Positions 1 to 9,021 of a DNA stretch of 42,946 nucleotides are shown piece by piece. Below the pieces are notes generated by a model that ran no database searches, had not been told where the DNA came from, and saw only the letters and a list, made by a program, of their open reading frames with translations. How positions within the stretch are numbered: the first letter of the stretch is position 1; every line of letters begins with the position of its first letter. Position numbers and translations under genes: made by a program. Source of the DNA: Planctomycetota bacterium (GTDB lineage Bacteria > Planctomycetota > Phycisphaerae > Phycisphaerales > SM1A02); assembly GCA_022568135.1 (NCBI GenBank), contig JADFFQ010000035.1, positions 1-42,946 of the forward strand, given 5' to 3'.

Positions 1-422
1 GTCCAAAGGATTCAGACAGGTTCGAATCTCAGCCGGAGACGCCTCGACGCCCACCAGGGCGCTCGTCTGTCGCCCCAACCTGTGGCGTCCCTCCCTTCCA
101 TTCGTCCACGACCTGATCGTGGTTGCACCGCGTCCCGGTCGAGACGGGGACGGTCGGTCTCACCGACGGCGTATGGGTCCAAAAGTCAGCCCAAGCCGAA
201 GGCGATCTCAAGACCGCGATCGTGATGCAAGGTCTTGATGTTGATTGCCGCGGCGCGCGCACGCTCTTGAAACGGCACGATGGGATGCTTTCGGCGGTGC
301 TGACTGCGAAACCGATTCGAAATGGTTGAATCGCTCGCAGGCGTCACACTCGATCGAGAGGCTCGCAAGTCCCCCACTACCCCATACGATGATCGTGCTC
401 GCGATCGCAGGGCGAATGGCTT
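1..422. other. No gene recognised at the left edge
   Basis: Several overlapping open frames exist on both strands, but none has a recognisable domain, a convincing ribosome binding site or agreement with a neighbour. The stretch lies downstream of the sulfotransferase, which is read on the minus strand. It may hold the end of a gene outside the window or decayed sequence; I cannot tell which. Confidence 0.4.
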
Positions 423-1394
423 CTATCTCTTCGAGGCTGCGGGTGCCTGCGACCGGGGCGCCGCGTCGAGGTAGCCCAGGTCGCCCAGCAGCGGCTCGAT
501 CTCCTGCATGACCTCGCGACGCTGCTCCTCGGTCAGGTTTGCCTTCCATTTACCGGCACGGGACGGATCGACGGTGGCGACGGTTTGGTCGATCATCTCT
601 TGGCTGGGAGGCAGCTCAGTGAACTCGATCATCTCGCGCATCACTTGCGCAGGTTCGCGGACCAGTCGCTCGTACCTCAGCTCCAGGTAGTTCTCAGCCG
701 GCAGCGCCCGGCCGTCGCCAATGGAGATCTCAACGACTCGTCTCCACTGCTTCGCAGCGATGATGTGCGGGGCCAGGCCGACCCATTCCTGCCAGCCGGC
801 GGGTCTCACGCCCCAGAACACTGACCGCTTCTTCAGGATCAGTGTTCTCCAGACGGTCTGGAAGAAGATCGGCACGTACGCCGGCCACTCCCACAGCGGC
901 GTTTCCACAATGCGGGCGAACAGTCGCTTCATCTGTGGACGATGGACCTGGATCTTGAGCGTCGAGGCGACCACCGCGCGACCGTCCCGGATGATGTTGA
1001 TGATCTTGCAATCGGGATACAGAGCGTGAATGAACGGAATCCGCAGGCCGTTGCTGGGCGTCTTCTCCGCAAAGCGACTTCGGCCGGACCTCGCCAGGAA
1101 CCGCGCGAACCGCCGGTCGATATGGCGGGCGATGGCGGGTGTCAGGTCTTCGGAGAGCAATTGGTGATCGGATCGATAGGCGTTGCGATACATCCAGACC
1201 GGTCTGGGCTCCACCCAATAGGCCACATCGGGATGTAGCGAAATGATGTGCCCCAGCAGCGTTGTGCCGGATCGGCCGCTGCCGATGAGGATGATCGGCT
1301 TGACGATCTTTCGCGCCGGGTGATGCGCCGCCGTCGCCACGGCGTGGCGGCGGCTGCTACTCGTTGGTATCTCGTTGAGCGGCGGCACAGTCAT
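423..1394 (-). CDS. Sulfotransferase family protein
   Basis: Probable PAPS-dependent sulfotransferase of 323 aa, moving a sulfuryl group to an unknown acceptor. The 5'-phosphosulfate binding loop GSGRSGTTLLGHI is at residues 38-50. EKTPSN at 110-115 and RDGRAVVAS at 136-144 (the 3'-phosphate binding region) follow in the usual order. There is no clear signal peptide or membrane segment, so it is probably cytosolic. The frame stays open to a TTG at 1481, but the ATG at 1394 lies just ahead of the conserved domain and is preferred; neither has a strong ribosome binding site. Nearest neighbour upstream is the remnant repeat at 1576-1698, so it appears to be a single-gene unit. Family assignment is firm; the acceptor (carbohydrate, lipid or protein) cannot be read from the sequence. 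Confidence 0.85.
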   Translation of the reverse strand: MTVPPLNEIPTSSSRRHAVATAAHHPARKIVKPIILIGSGRSGTTLLGHIISLHPDVAYWVEPRPVWMYRNAYRSDHQLLSEDLTPAIARHIDRRFARFLARSGRSRFAEKTPSNGLRIPFIHALYPDCKIINIIRDGRAVVASTLKIQVHRPQMKRLFARIVETPLWEWPAYVPIFFQTVWRTLILKKRSVFWGVRPAGWQEWVGLAPHIIAAKQWRRVVEISIGDGRALPAENYLELRYERLVREPAQVMREMIEFTELPPSQEMIDQTVATVDPSRAGKWKANLTEEQRREVMQEIEPLLGDLGYLDAAPRSQAPAASKR

Positions 1395-1575
1395 CGAGCT
1401 GGTACTGCATGGATCGGGTGTTGATCGGGTCAACCGGAAGTTCGCCACGATTCTATCGTGAAACAAGGGACAGCGTCTCAAGGAAAGCGGTCATCGCGCT
1501 GGGTGTCGTTGGTCAAGCCAGGGGACTGGTTCCTGTTCTGCCCGCCGCGGCGGAGTGCCTGTCCCCATCAACCCC

Positions 1576-1698
1576 GGAGGCGCCGACGAGCCGACGAGCG
1601 TCCGTTGACGATCGCCCCGCCGTGGCCGGCGGGGCTAGACGTCTTCGCGCACGGACCCCAGTTGACCAGCAGCGCGAGCAGGTCGAGGATGCCGACGG
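1576..1698 (-). repeat. Copy A of a gene-3'-end repeat (decayed dockerin end plus hairpin)
   Basis: This stretch lines up without gaps with 4696-4817 at roughly 92% identity by eye. Read on the minus strand it encodes VGILDLLALLVNWGPC, the end of a dockerin-like tail, followed by non-coding sequence with a GC hairpin (1614-1635). Where copy B has CCG-TAG, copy A has GCG-AAG, so the stop codon is lost. No start or body of a gene is attached: it is a stranded 3' end lying just beyond the stop of the Cys-rich protein gene. Confidence 0.8.
1614..1635. terminator. GC hairpin of repeat copy A
   Basis: Arms GCCCCGCC and GGCGGGGC with a 6-nt loop, followed by CTAG. It has no T-tract in the minus direction, so it is terminator-like and not a canonical intrinsic terminator. 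Confidence 0.5.
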
Positions 1699-1754
1699 CC
1701 GCCAGCGTGAGGAGGCCGAGCGTTGGGGTTTTCCCGCGATAGGCGTCGAGTCGC

Positions 1755-2792
1755 TTACGGGAAGCAGGTGCCGCAGGGGTTGCCGCCGGCGAGGGAGCAC
1801 CAGTCGGCCAGCAGCGTCCCCAGGTCGAACGCATCCACACACCCGTCAGGCACATTGCCCGCACCGGATATGTCCGCGAAGAGATTCGCCGGCAGGCAAC
1901 TCTCACACGGCGGGTCCGGCGGCACCCCGGGGACGAAGTCGGAACACCACGCCCCGAGCAAAGCCGCGAGGTCAAACGCGTCAACGCAACCATTGGGCAC
2001 GCCGTCCGGCCCGGTGAAGTCGGCGGCAGAGGGCACTTCACAGATGCCGGCGATACACAGGGTGTCGGGCGGGCACTGGACATCCGCCGGGCAGTTGCTG
2101 CAGTCCTCCCCGGCTTCAGGCACCCCGTTGCCGCAGCAGGGAATGATCGGGGTGCTGATGCATCCGATTAGGGGGTCACAGGTATCCACCGTGCACGCGT
2201 TGCCATCGTCGCAATTGATCGGGGTGCTGATGCATCCGATTAGGGGGTCACAGGTATCCACCGTGCACGCGTTGCCATCGTCGCAATTGATCGGGGTGTT
2301 GATACATCCGACTAGGGGGTCACAGGTATCCACCGTGCACGCGTTGGCGTCGTCGCAATCCAGAGGAATACCGGGCTGGCAGATGCCGCCGACACAAGTT
2401 TCGAGACCGTTGCACGGGTTGCCGTCGTCGCAGTCGCTGTCGAACACACACGGCTGTGGCTGTGGGCAGTCGACCTTCGCGCAACTGGTCCCACCACCCT
2501 GGAACGTGCCGCCCAGGCTATTGCACGCGTTTGCATTTTGAACGTCCACACACGTGCCATCGGGCAAGCAGCAGGCACCTGCCGCAGCGTTGGCGACCCC
2601 GCCACCACGGGCCTCGGGGACGCGGCGCTGTTGGGCAGCGGGGATCGCGCCCTGGGCGAGAGCGACTTGGCCGACGTGGGCGCGGGGGGCCATCAGGGCC
2701 GTCATCGAAAGGCCCACGGCGCCCGCGGCGGCCGCAATCAGCAGCCCTCCGGCGGTACAGTAGCAAAGTCTCGTTTTCGACCGGTGATTCAT
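1755..2792 (-). CDS. Secreted Cys-rich repeat protein with dockerin-like C-terminus
   Basis: A 345-aa probably exported protein of unknown function. Residues 1-46 form a signal sequence (basic start, hydrophobic 14-34, then ALA). CCLPDGTCVD is at 74-83. Three 24-residue repeats with the core CDDGNACTVDTCDPL follow at about 145-216, with conserved cysteines. Two dockerin-like helices, NGCVDAFDLAALLGAW and DGCVDAFDLGTLLADW, lie at 267-282 and 316-331. The ATG at 2792 is chosen because GGAGG stands 8 nt upstream; the longer frame begins with TTG inside that binding site. The first two repeats are identical in DNA (72 nt each), a recent duplication. The ending (CGTCFP) differs from the WGPCP ending of the other tailed proteins here. 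Export is well supported; the ligand is unknown. Confidence 0.8.
   Translation of the reverse strand: MNHRSKTRLCYCTAGGLLIAAAAGAVGLSMTALMAPRAHVGQVALAQGAIPAAQQRRVPEARGGGVANAAAGACCLPDGTCVDVQNANACNSLGGTFQGGGTSCAKVDCPQPQPCVFDSDCDDGNPCNGLETCVGGICQPGIPLDCDDANACTVDTCDPLVGCINTPINCDDGNACTVDTCDPLIGCISTPINCDDGNACTVDTCDPLIGCISTPIIPCCGNGVPEAGEDCSNCPADVQCPPDTLCIAGICEVPSAADFTGPDGVPNGCVDAFDLAALLGAWCSDFVPGVPPDPPCESCLPANLFADISGAGNVPDGCVDAFDLGTLLADWCSLAGGNPCGTCFP
2145..2360 (-). repeat. Three 72-bp tandem repeats inside a coding sequence
   Basis: Units start at 2145, 2217 and 2289. The first two are identical over all 72 nt; the third differs at about six positions. The period is exactly 24 codons, so copy number changes keep the reading frame. 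Confidence 0.95.
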
Positions 2793-3678
2793 CTTCAAGA
2801 CCTCCAAATCCTCGAATGCACTGGGGAAAGACGTTTCATACGGAGTAGCAGAGGCGAAATAACCGCGCCGACAATGTGCGCCGCATCGGCGACACCCTGG
2901 ATGCGGATGCGCCGCGCGCCGACATCGCCGTGTTCCGACCGGCTACCGCCGAGCTACCTTCGCCCCGGGCCCCGGTCGGCCGTTCACAACTGCTCTCTCT
3001 TCAATTGCTGCATCTCTCGGCGGCCTTCATTGGCTCGCCGCCGCGTTCACATGCGGCTGGAAGTGACGCATTCTTCCCCGTCCGTGGCAGGACCAACTCT
3101 TGTGACGCCGAGCCAGGCCCCAAAGTGCGGGCCCCGGTCGAGCCGGTTTCTACCTAAGTCATGACCATTGATGGGCCATTCCTCCTCTGGTGTTCCTGAG
3201 TTCTCCTGGAACTTCGTATCCGAAACATAATGTGTGCCCCACGGGGTGCTTAGGATAGGCGGTTCGCACACGAGAGTAAAATACTCGACGATGCGTCGAT
3301 GTCAATAGGTTTTTGCAAATGGTGAGGCATTGGGCCATGCCGGCGGGGGCGATGCTTATAGGACTGATGCTACCACGGCGGCAAGAAGTGGCATGAGATG
3401 TCGCATGTCCGTCCCCTGTGCATGAACCGACATTGCCCCGATGGCTTCGTCAGGGCTCCGATCGCCCAACCATATGCCATACCAGTGTAACGCTCCCCCC
3501 CAACGACGATCCAAATCCAAAGTCGTTGCCTGCGGGTAAGGAGCGGTCCGTTCGCCCCCGTCGCGACTCCTTTGGGCGCAGATCTCGTCCGCAGGCGAGC
3601 AGATTGGGCTTCAATGTCGTGAGACGGGCGTTATGCTGGAGCAAAACCGGCCCGGCGATGGAGCCGGGCGAAGGTCAT
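2793..3678. other. 886-nt gap between divergent genes, no gene recognised
   Basis: This gap separates the minus-strand Cys-rich protein gene from the plus-strand methyltransferase. Open frames within it lack domains and do not carry binding sites. The part around 3220-3330 is richer in A and T than its surroundings and could hold promoters, but I see no clear -35/-10 pair. The methyltransferase frame stays open from 3418, yet that extension has low-complexity basic composition and is probably untranslated. Confidence 0.4.
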
Positions 3679-4593
3679 ATGGGAAATGTTGGGTTGGAAT
3701 ACGTCGTGGCCGCGAAGGAACTCTTTTCTGAACGATACCTGACGGTCGCCGAAGCAAACCGCCGGAACTACGCGAACGTCGCCCGCCATTACGTGAAATA
3801 CATGGCGAAGATAGACTCACCGGAACTTCTCGCGGAGGATTTGCGCCGAGCACTAGGGAGGTTAGGCAATCTCGGCCGGAAGCCGGTGGCGCTCGATGCC
3901 TGCGGCGGCTCGGGCGACGCTGCCTTGATGCTCCAACAGTTGGGTTGCGATGTGCTGCTCGTGGATATCTCACCGGAGATGATCGGCTTTTACAAGGAAG
4001 CCTGCGCAACGGCTGGCTTTGGGGCAGAGACCCAATGCAGCGAGATCGGCTCGTTCTTCACCCGCACCCAACGCAGGTTCGACCTGATCGTCTTCCGCTC
4101 AGCGCTGCACCACCTGGAGGACCCCGTTCTCGTCTTGCAACTGGCCCAGAAAACACTGAGCCCCAACGGACTGATCGTCACCATCTTTGATCCGGTCAAG
4201 CGGCCGCGATGGGTGAACATGGCGGTGAAGCCTTTACTCTGGATCAGACGGGCTATGTCATCGCCGAAACTCATTCTCACGAGGCCGATACCTGTTCTAA
4301 GAAACATGATCCGCGGGGGCCAAAAGTACAAGGACAGGCGAAAGCTCGAAATTACTGATGCCAACGTCGGCATGATCGCGGAATTCCACGCCGGCCGAGG
4401 CTTCGACGACAAGGCACTGGTCGAGCGGATCACAAGCACCGCCAACTTGTCCGTGCTTCACCACGATTATTACACCGGAAGATGCGGTATGCTCGAGAAG
4501 ATGATCTACAAGGTTTCAGGCTCGCCGCGTCACTTCAAGCTCCTTCTGCAAAACGCTGAGAGTGCCGGCGGCTCGGATCAGACCTCGCCATGA
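3679..4593 (+). CDS. Class I SAM-dependent methyltransferase
   Basis: A 304-aa methyltransferase. Motif I (ALDACGGSG, residues 71-79) and the following acidic strand end (LLVDISPEM) form the SAM site. DLIVFRSALHHLEDP marks the post-II region found in UbiE/ubiquinone-type and other small-molecule methyltransferases, and LSPNGLIVTIFDP is motif III. The C-terminal 90 residues are less conserved and may carry the acceptor pocket. The ATG at 3679 is chosen: AAGG lies 4 nt upstream and the protein then starts close to the domain; a longer frame begins at 3418. The gene stands alone, converging with the sugar dehydrogenase on the other strand. The substrate is not predictable from context. Confidence 0.8.
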   Translation: MGNVGLEYVVAAKELFSERYLTVAEANRRNYANVARHYVKYMAKIDSPELLAEDLRRALGRLGNLGRKPVALDACGGSGDAALMLQQLGCDVLLVDISPEMIGFYKEACATAGFGAETQCSEIGSFFTRTQRRFDLIVFRSALHHLEDPVLVLQLAQKTLSPNGLIVTIFDPVKRPRWVNMAVKPLLWIRRAMSSPKLILTRPIPVLRNMIRGGQKYKDRRKLEITDANVGMIAEFHAGRGFDDKALVERITSTANLSVLHHDYYTGRCGMLEKMIYKVSGSPRHFKLLLQNAESAGGSDQTSP

Positions 4594-4695
4594 TCCGATG
4601 CGGCGAACCGCGTAGCCAACGTCAACTGGGGCGATCGTATCGGGAGTGACGACTGATTGTGTTTGGAAGATGCCCGCGCGCGGGGACGCGAAGCT

Positions 4696-4817
4696 GGAGG
4701 CGCCGACGCGCCGACGAGCGTCCGTTGACGATCGCCCCGCCGTGGCCGGCGGGGCTAAACGTCTACGGGCACGGACCCCAATTGGCCACCAGGATGAGCA
4801 GGTCGAGGATGCCGACG
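4696..4817 (-). repeat. Copy B of the gene-3'-end repeat
   Basis: Collinear with 1576-1698 at a constant offset of 3,120 nt, with about ten mismatches. Here it covers the intact end of the sugar dehydrogenase gene (VGILDLLILVANWGPCP, then TAG) and its non-coding downstream flank with a hairpin. The non-coding half is better conserved between copies than the coding half. Confidence 0.85.
4734..4755. terminator. GC hairpin downstream of the sugar dehydrogenase
   Basis: The same hairpin as at 1614-1635: arms GCCCCGCC/GGCGGGGC, 6-nt loop, flanked by CTAAAC. It lies 7 nt beyond the TAG stop of the dehydrogenase. There is no T-tract on the gene's strand. Confidence 0.5.
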
Positions 4818-6235
4818 TTTCCGTCGCCGTCAAAGTCGGGCGGACCGCCGGGGTCAGCGTTCCAGGCCGCGAGCAACATCAACAGGTCGAGGATGCCGAC
4901 GCTTCCGTTGCCATCGAGGTCGGCCGGGCAGTCACATTCATCCGGAACACCGTCGCCGTTTCCGTCCGTACTGGCGCCGATGGCGATGTCGCAGTCATCA
5001 GGAATACCATTCATGTTACAGTCAGGTGTGACCGCGGCGGCGGGAACAATTTTGAAGATCTCGCCACCGTTTGTGCGGTCGCACAGATAGAGCTCACCGA
5101 AGGCGTCCTCGCCGAACGCGGTCACCCTGGCGATGGAAAGCCCGCCTCCGGGGGCAAGCTCGTCTTGGATTTCTCGCAGTTCAATGATGGTCCCGTTGTC
5201 GTGGTCAAGCCGCCAGATGCGGCCGAAGTGGTCGGCAAACAGGTAGGCGCCAACCAGATCGGGGATTGCGCAACCGCGATACGCATAGCCGGCGATCACC
5301 GCGGCCAGCCCCACATGCACGTACTCGAATATGGGGTCCACAAGGGTGCGGTCGGCACAGTCGCAGGTCTGCTGGGTGGTGCAATGGGTCGCCTCCTTGC
5401 AATCCCAGCCGTAATTCTCACCGCCGGTGCTGTTGCCCGGCTGGAAGTTGAGTTCCTCCCAGGAATCTTGACCGACATCTCCAATGTACAGGTCGCCGGT
5501 CTCGCGATCGAGGCTGCACCGCCATGGGTTCCGCAAGCCGTAGGCCCAGATCTCGTCGGCCCCGTCAATTCCGACAAATGGATTGTTAGGCGGGATCCCG
5601 TAGTTTCGGTCCGGATCATCCGGGAAATCGTCGCAATCAACCTCGACGCGCAGGATGCTGCCGAGCAGGTTGTCGAGGTTCTGTGCGTTGTCACCGGGGT
5701 CGTAAGGTCCGCCCCCGCCGTCGCCGAGGGCGATATAGAGGTAGCCGTCGTTGGGACCAAAGCCGATCCAGCCGGCGTTGTGCCTTGGACTGGGCTGGTC
5801 AACCAGAATGACCGGTTGCACGCTGTCAGGATCCGCCACGTCAGGATCGGCGGTCACCGCATAGCGCGCAACGACGGTGTCCCCGTCCGGGGTGCGCGTG
5901 TAGTTGACATAAAAAAATCCGTTCGTCTCGAAATCGGGGTGGAAAGCGAGGCCGAGAAGGCCCTGCTCATTCCCAACGCTCAGCACCAGATTGGTCAGAT
6001 TGAGAAACGGATCATCGAGGACCGCCCCATCCTTGATAATGGAGATCCGGCCGAGCTTGCCAAGGACAAAGAGGCGATCGAAGTCACCTGGGGCGTGGGT
6101 CAGGAATACCGGATACCCAATGTTGGCGACCAGGACCGTGGTAAGCTGTGAATCTTGGGCATTCACCGCGCCCCCAAGGGCAAGGCAAGGCCCCAGCAGG
6201 CCCAGCGGCAATAGACGTGTCCACTGGTCGGCCAT
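4763..6235 (-). CDS. Secreted PQQ-type sugar dehydrogenase (GSDH family) with dockerin-like tail
   Basis: A 490-aa exported protein. Residues 1-26 are a signal peptide (cut near VNA-QDS). A six-bladed glucose/sorbosone dehydrogenase propeller follows, with NEQGLLGLAFHPDF, SPRHNAGWIGFGPNDGYLY, ALGDGGG and EIWAYGLRNPWR, all family hallmarks. The family oxidises sugars with PQQ or acts on related substrates. About residues 405-440 hold calcium-loop repeats (DCNMNGIPDDCD, GNGDGVPDECD). A tandem dockerin-like tail follows (DLDGNGSVGILDLL, DPGGPPDFDGDGNVGILDLL) ending WGPCP. The start is fixed by AGGAGG 8 nt upstream (6244-6249). Beyond that lies a TATACT (6273-6278) that could be a -10 element. 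The gene is unlinked to others. Export and family are firm; the true substrate is not known. Confidence 0.88.
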   Translation of the reverse strand: MADQWTRLLPLGLLGPCLALGGAVNAQDSQLTTVLVANIGYPVFLTHAPGDFDRLFVLGKLGRISIIKDGAVLDDPFLNLTNLVLSVGNEQGLLGLAFHPDFETNGFFYVNYTRTPDGDTVVARYAVTADPDVADPDSVQPVILVDQPSPRHNAGWIGFGPNDGYLYIALGDGGGGPYDPGDNAQNLDNLLGSILRVEVDCDDFPDDPDRNYGIPPNNPFVGIDGADEIWAYGLRNPWRCSLDRETGDLYIGDVGQDSWEELNFQPGNSTGGENYGWDCKEATHCTTQQTCDCADRTLVDPIFEYVHVGLAAVIAGYAYRGCAIPDLVGAYLFADHFGRIWRLDHDNGTIIELREIQDELAPGGGLSIARVTAFGEDAFGELYLCDRTNGGEIFKIVPAAAVTPDCNMNGIPDDCDIAIGASTDGNGDGVPDECDCPADLDGNGSVGILDLLMLLAAWNADPGGPPDFDGDGNVGILDLLILVANWGPCP

Positions 6236-6445
6236 CTCTTCGACCTCCTCAATTCAATAGCAATGTCGGGTTAGTATATCAGGGACTTTATCGCGGCACG
6301 AGATCGTCCTGAAGCGGCCAAGGATTTTGCGGAGGCGGCTGGTGCGTGGCGTGCGGGGCATCGGGTGATCCCGGCTGAGCACCACCGGCCGGGGGGATAA
6401 TCACTTCGATACAGCTGACCGTCCGTTGGCGGGGATCTTCGTCAT

Positions 6446-7360
6446 TCAGCCGACGCGGGCGGCTGCTCGGAACGCCTTCATTCGCTGATCGATATCCGCC
6501 CGGGATATTTCGGTGAGCCGATCGAGCCCGAATGATTCGAGAGCAAAGCTCGCGGTGACCGTGCCCCAGGCCAGGGCGGTTTGGATCGAGGCGAAATCGG
6601 TCTTGTTCGCCGAGGCCAGGTAACCCATCATGCCGCCGGCGAAGGCGTCCCCCGCTCCGGTTGGATCGACGACGTCTTCCAGCTCCGCTGGATACGCGGG
6701 TACGACCGCCACGCCGTCTCGATGCACGAGGATGGCTCCGTGTTCGCCCTTCTTGACGGTGACGAACGTGGGACCCATCTCGAGGATCTTCCGCGCGGCC
6801 GTCATCGGATTGCGGGTGCCGGTAAGTTGCTCGGCTTCGTCGTAGTTTAGTGCTAGGCCGTCGAGTTGCTTGAGCAACGCCAGCAACTCATCGTGGGCGA
6901 CGTTGATCCACAAGTCCATGGTGTCGGCCACTGCGAGCTTGCGATTGGGAAAGTGGCCCAGGAGTTGGGCCTGCACGTGGGGATGGGTGTTGCCCAGGAA
7001 CACAAACTCGCTGTCGCGATAGGCGGTCGGGACCGGCGGCGGGTCTTCGTCGAGGACGCCCAGATCGGTGAACAGCGTCTCGCGTCGGTTCATGTCCTCG
7101 AAGTATCGCCCGCCCCACGCGAAGGTCTTGGAGTTCGGGCGATGCTCCAGCCCTTGCAGAGAAATGTTGTTGAAGCTGTGGAGGATCTTGCGGTGCTCAT
7201 CGGGCCAGTCGCCTCCCACCGCGGCCACGACGCGCACCGGCGCGTGGAACGAGGCGGCGGCGGCGAAGTAGGCGCACGAGCCCCCGAGCACGCCTTCGAC
7301 CTTGCCCGAGGGCGTGTGCACTGTGTCGATGGCGATCGTGCCCGTAACGATGAGTGACAT
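6446..7360 (-). CDS. PfkB-family carbohydrate/nucleoside kinase
   Basis: A 304-aa ribokinase-like kinase, transferring phosphate from ATP to a sugar or nucleoside. The N-terminal signature VEGVLGGSCAYFAAAAS is near residues 18-34. The C-terminal signature DPTGAGDAFAGG contains the catalytic Asp and the anion hole. The frame extends to 7423, but the ATG at 7360 (MSLIVTGTIAID) matches the usual family start. It follows PrpD on the same strand after a 161-nt gap with a repeat hairpin, so co-transcription is possible but not shown. Sequences of this style are often annotated as sugar kinases of unassigned specificity. Substrate undetermined. Confidence 0.88.
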   Translation of the reverse strand: MSLIVTGTIAIDTVHTPSGKVEGVLGGSCAYFAAAASFHAPVRVVAAVGGDWPDEHRKILHSFNNISLQGLEHRPNSKTFAWGGRYFEDMNRRETLFTDLGVLDEDPPPVPTAYRDSEFVFLGNTHPHVQAQLLGHFPNRKLAVADTMDLWINVAHDELLALLKQLDGLALNYDEAEQLTGTRNPMTAARKILEMGPTFVTVKKGEHGAILVHRDGVAVVPAYPAELEDVVDPTGAGDAFAGGMMGYLASANKTDFASIQTALAWGTVTASFALESFGLDRLTEISRADIDQRMKAFRAAARVG

Positions 7361-7498
7361 GTGAAGAGTATAAGCGATCATGTACGCCGGTTCCGAACTG
7401 GTCATTGAGCCTCCGGTGAACACACCGGGGGCATTGGGCGATCGAATGCGGGCCGCTGATTGTGGGTAATTGCCCGGCGTGTGTTGGCGCGATAGGAA

Positions 7499-7522
7499 GC
7501 CCGGCGTGTGTTGGCGCCGGGC
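7499..7522. repeat. REP-like hairpin forming the PrpD stop codon
   Basis: Arms GCCCGGCG/CGCCGGGC around TGTGTTGG, flanked by TAAAT. Read on the minus strand the foot TTTAGCCC contains the TAG stop of the PrpD gene. A second, half-eroded copy (GCCCGGCGTGTGTTGGCGC) lies just beside it, from about 7472. Confidence 0.7.
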
Positions 7523-8940
7523 TAAATGGATTGCTTTGTCATCAGGCCAAACAACCGCCCGAGCGTTGCTTGGTGCTCGATGTTCAAAATCAGCTCGCGC
7601 AGGTGGTTGCAGTTGGTTTCACCAACGACGTCCCGGCCGAGCGCGTTGAACTTGACGGCAATCTCGTCCTCGGTCATCGGATCACGCGGATCGCCCTTGG
7701 GGACATCGACGCGATGCTGGTATTGCGTGCCATCGGTGAGCGTGATCGTGACCCGGCTCGGCTGGTATTCCGGGAACAGCTTCTCGAACTCATCGTTGGC
7801 AACAACCTTGACCTTGTCCATGATCGGAATCAACAGGGGATCGCTGATGCGCTGCGACCTGAACTGAAGCGGCGTGACCATCCCGTCAGCCAATCCCACA
7901 GCAAGCGAATAGGGCAATGAATGATCGGCGGTCTCCTTGCCGGTCGGGCGATACTTCGCCGGGTCGCCGAGGATGTCCGCAGCGCGGGCGATGACTTCAA
8001 CTTTGATCTGGGCAACATCATCCGGGTCGATCCGTTGCTCTTTGACGATCTTCATCATGGCGGTGAGCGGGGCGTGGCTGAGCGCTTCGATCGGAAAGCT
8101 CTTCATCCCGCAATCGAGGATCTTGTAGTGATAACCTGATGCGGTGGGCAGCAGATCGGTCAGCTTCGCCAGGTTCCACGCATGGCCGAAGACGTGGGTG
8201 AGGCCTTCCTTGCCGTCCATGATGTGCTCGGGGCCGGTGTAACCGCGAGCCGCAAGCAGCGCCGCTTCGACGCCCCCACGAACGGCCATTGGATCAACCG
8301 TGTTTTTCATCATGGTGAGCTTGCCGGCGGTGACCGCGCCGAGGCTGCACGAATGTGATGCGCTAATACCCATGGCGTGTTGAATTTGCTGGGCAGACAA
8401 TCCAAGCATTCGCCCCGCAACCACGGGCGAGACGAACGCGGTCAGCGTCGCGTGATGCCAGCCGTACTCGCGGACCCCCGGAACGGCCGCTTCGCAGAAG
8501 CGCATCTCCAGCTCGTGGCCGATGATCGTGCCGAGGATGAGGTCCTTGCCGCCGAGTCCCTTCATTTCGCAGATCGACAGGGCCGCGGGAATGATGTCGC
8601 TGGGATGTGATGGATCCTGCTTCCAGTAGATGTCGTTGTAGTCCATCGCCCGGATGCACAGCGAATTCAAGAGCGCCGCCATGACGGGATCGGTCTTATA
8701 TCCGCTTCCGAAGACGGTGCAGACCGGCTTGCCGCCCTGTGCTTTGGCGTAGTCGAGCATGATCCGCACATCTTCCTGCTGTGATCCACCCAGCGCGCAA
8801 CCGAAGCTGTCAAAGAGGAACAGCTTCGCGCTGCGGACCGCGTCGGCGCTGAGATCTTCATACTTGAGGTTACTCGCCCATTGCGCGAGCCGCCACGAGA
8901 TGAAGTCGGTCTGTTTCTTGGATCTGTCGTCGTGAGACAT
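7522..8940 (-). CDS. MmgE/PrpD family dehydratase
   Basis: A 472-aa member of the family that includes 2-methylcitrate dehydratase (PrpD) and cis-aconitate decarboxylase. Family features: FLFDSFGCALGGS near residues 45-55, RAMDYNDIYW with PSHPSD near 97-114, and EMRFCEAAVPGVREYGWHHATLTAFVSPVVAGRMLGLS in the middle. It is the last gene of the minus-strand tricarboxylate cluster, 81 nt after the isocitrate/homoisocitrate dehydrogenase, with a short palindrome between them. In that context it may dehydrate citrate, methylcitrate or homocitrate to the matching aconitate. This is inference: the family also includes decarboxylases and members of unknown function. Start ATG at 8940; its stop codon TAG lies in the foot of a hairpin repeat. 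Confidence 0.88.
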   Translation of the reverse strand: MSHDDRSKKQTDFISWRLAQWASNLKYEDLSADAVRSAKLFLFDSFGCALGGSQQEDVRIMLDYAKAQGGKPVCTVFGSGYKTDPVMAALLNSLCIRAMDYNDIYWKQDPSHPSDIIPAALSICEMKGLGGKDLILGTIIGHELEMRFCEAAVPGVREYGWHHATLTAFVSPVVAGRMLGLSAQQIQHAMGISASHSCSLGAVTAGKLTMMKNTVDPMAVRGGVEAALLAARGYTGPEHIMDGKEGLTHVFGHAWNLAKLTDLLPTASGYHYKILDCGMKSFPIEALSHAPLTAMMKIVKEQRIDPDDVAQIKVEVIARAADILGDPAKYRPTGKETADHSLPYSLAVGLADGMVTPLQFRSQRISDPLLIPIMDKVKVVANDEFEKLFPEYQPSRVTITLTDGTQYQHRVDVPKGDPRDPMTEDEIAVKFNALGRDVVGETNCNHLRELILNIEHQATLGRLFGLMTKQSI

Positions 8941-8961
8941 CGTGCTGCTCGTACACCAATC

Positions 8962-8981
8962 CCGCGGATATGCATCCGCGG
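8962..8981. repeat. Palindromic hairpin between PrpD and IDH-like genes
   Basis: CCGCGGAT-ATGC-ATCCGCGG, followed by CTAG. The same core with small changes occurs at 18668-18682 and 41484-41503, so it is one member of a dispersed repeat. Confidence 0.75.
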
Positions 8982-9021
8982 CTAGGAGTTTACAGTACTC
9001 GGCGTCCTGTTGCCTGCCTGC

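Noticed and set aside
2145..2360. 72-bp repeats as a CRISPR array
   Set aside because: Units are directly joined without spacers and translate in frame into Cys-rich protein repeats.
4646..6151. 501-codon open frame opposite the sugar dehydrogenase
   Set aside because: It is an antisense shadow caused by high GC and codon bias; no domain is seen and the other strand has a clear binding site, signal peptide and family motifs.
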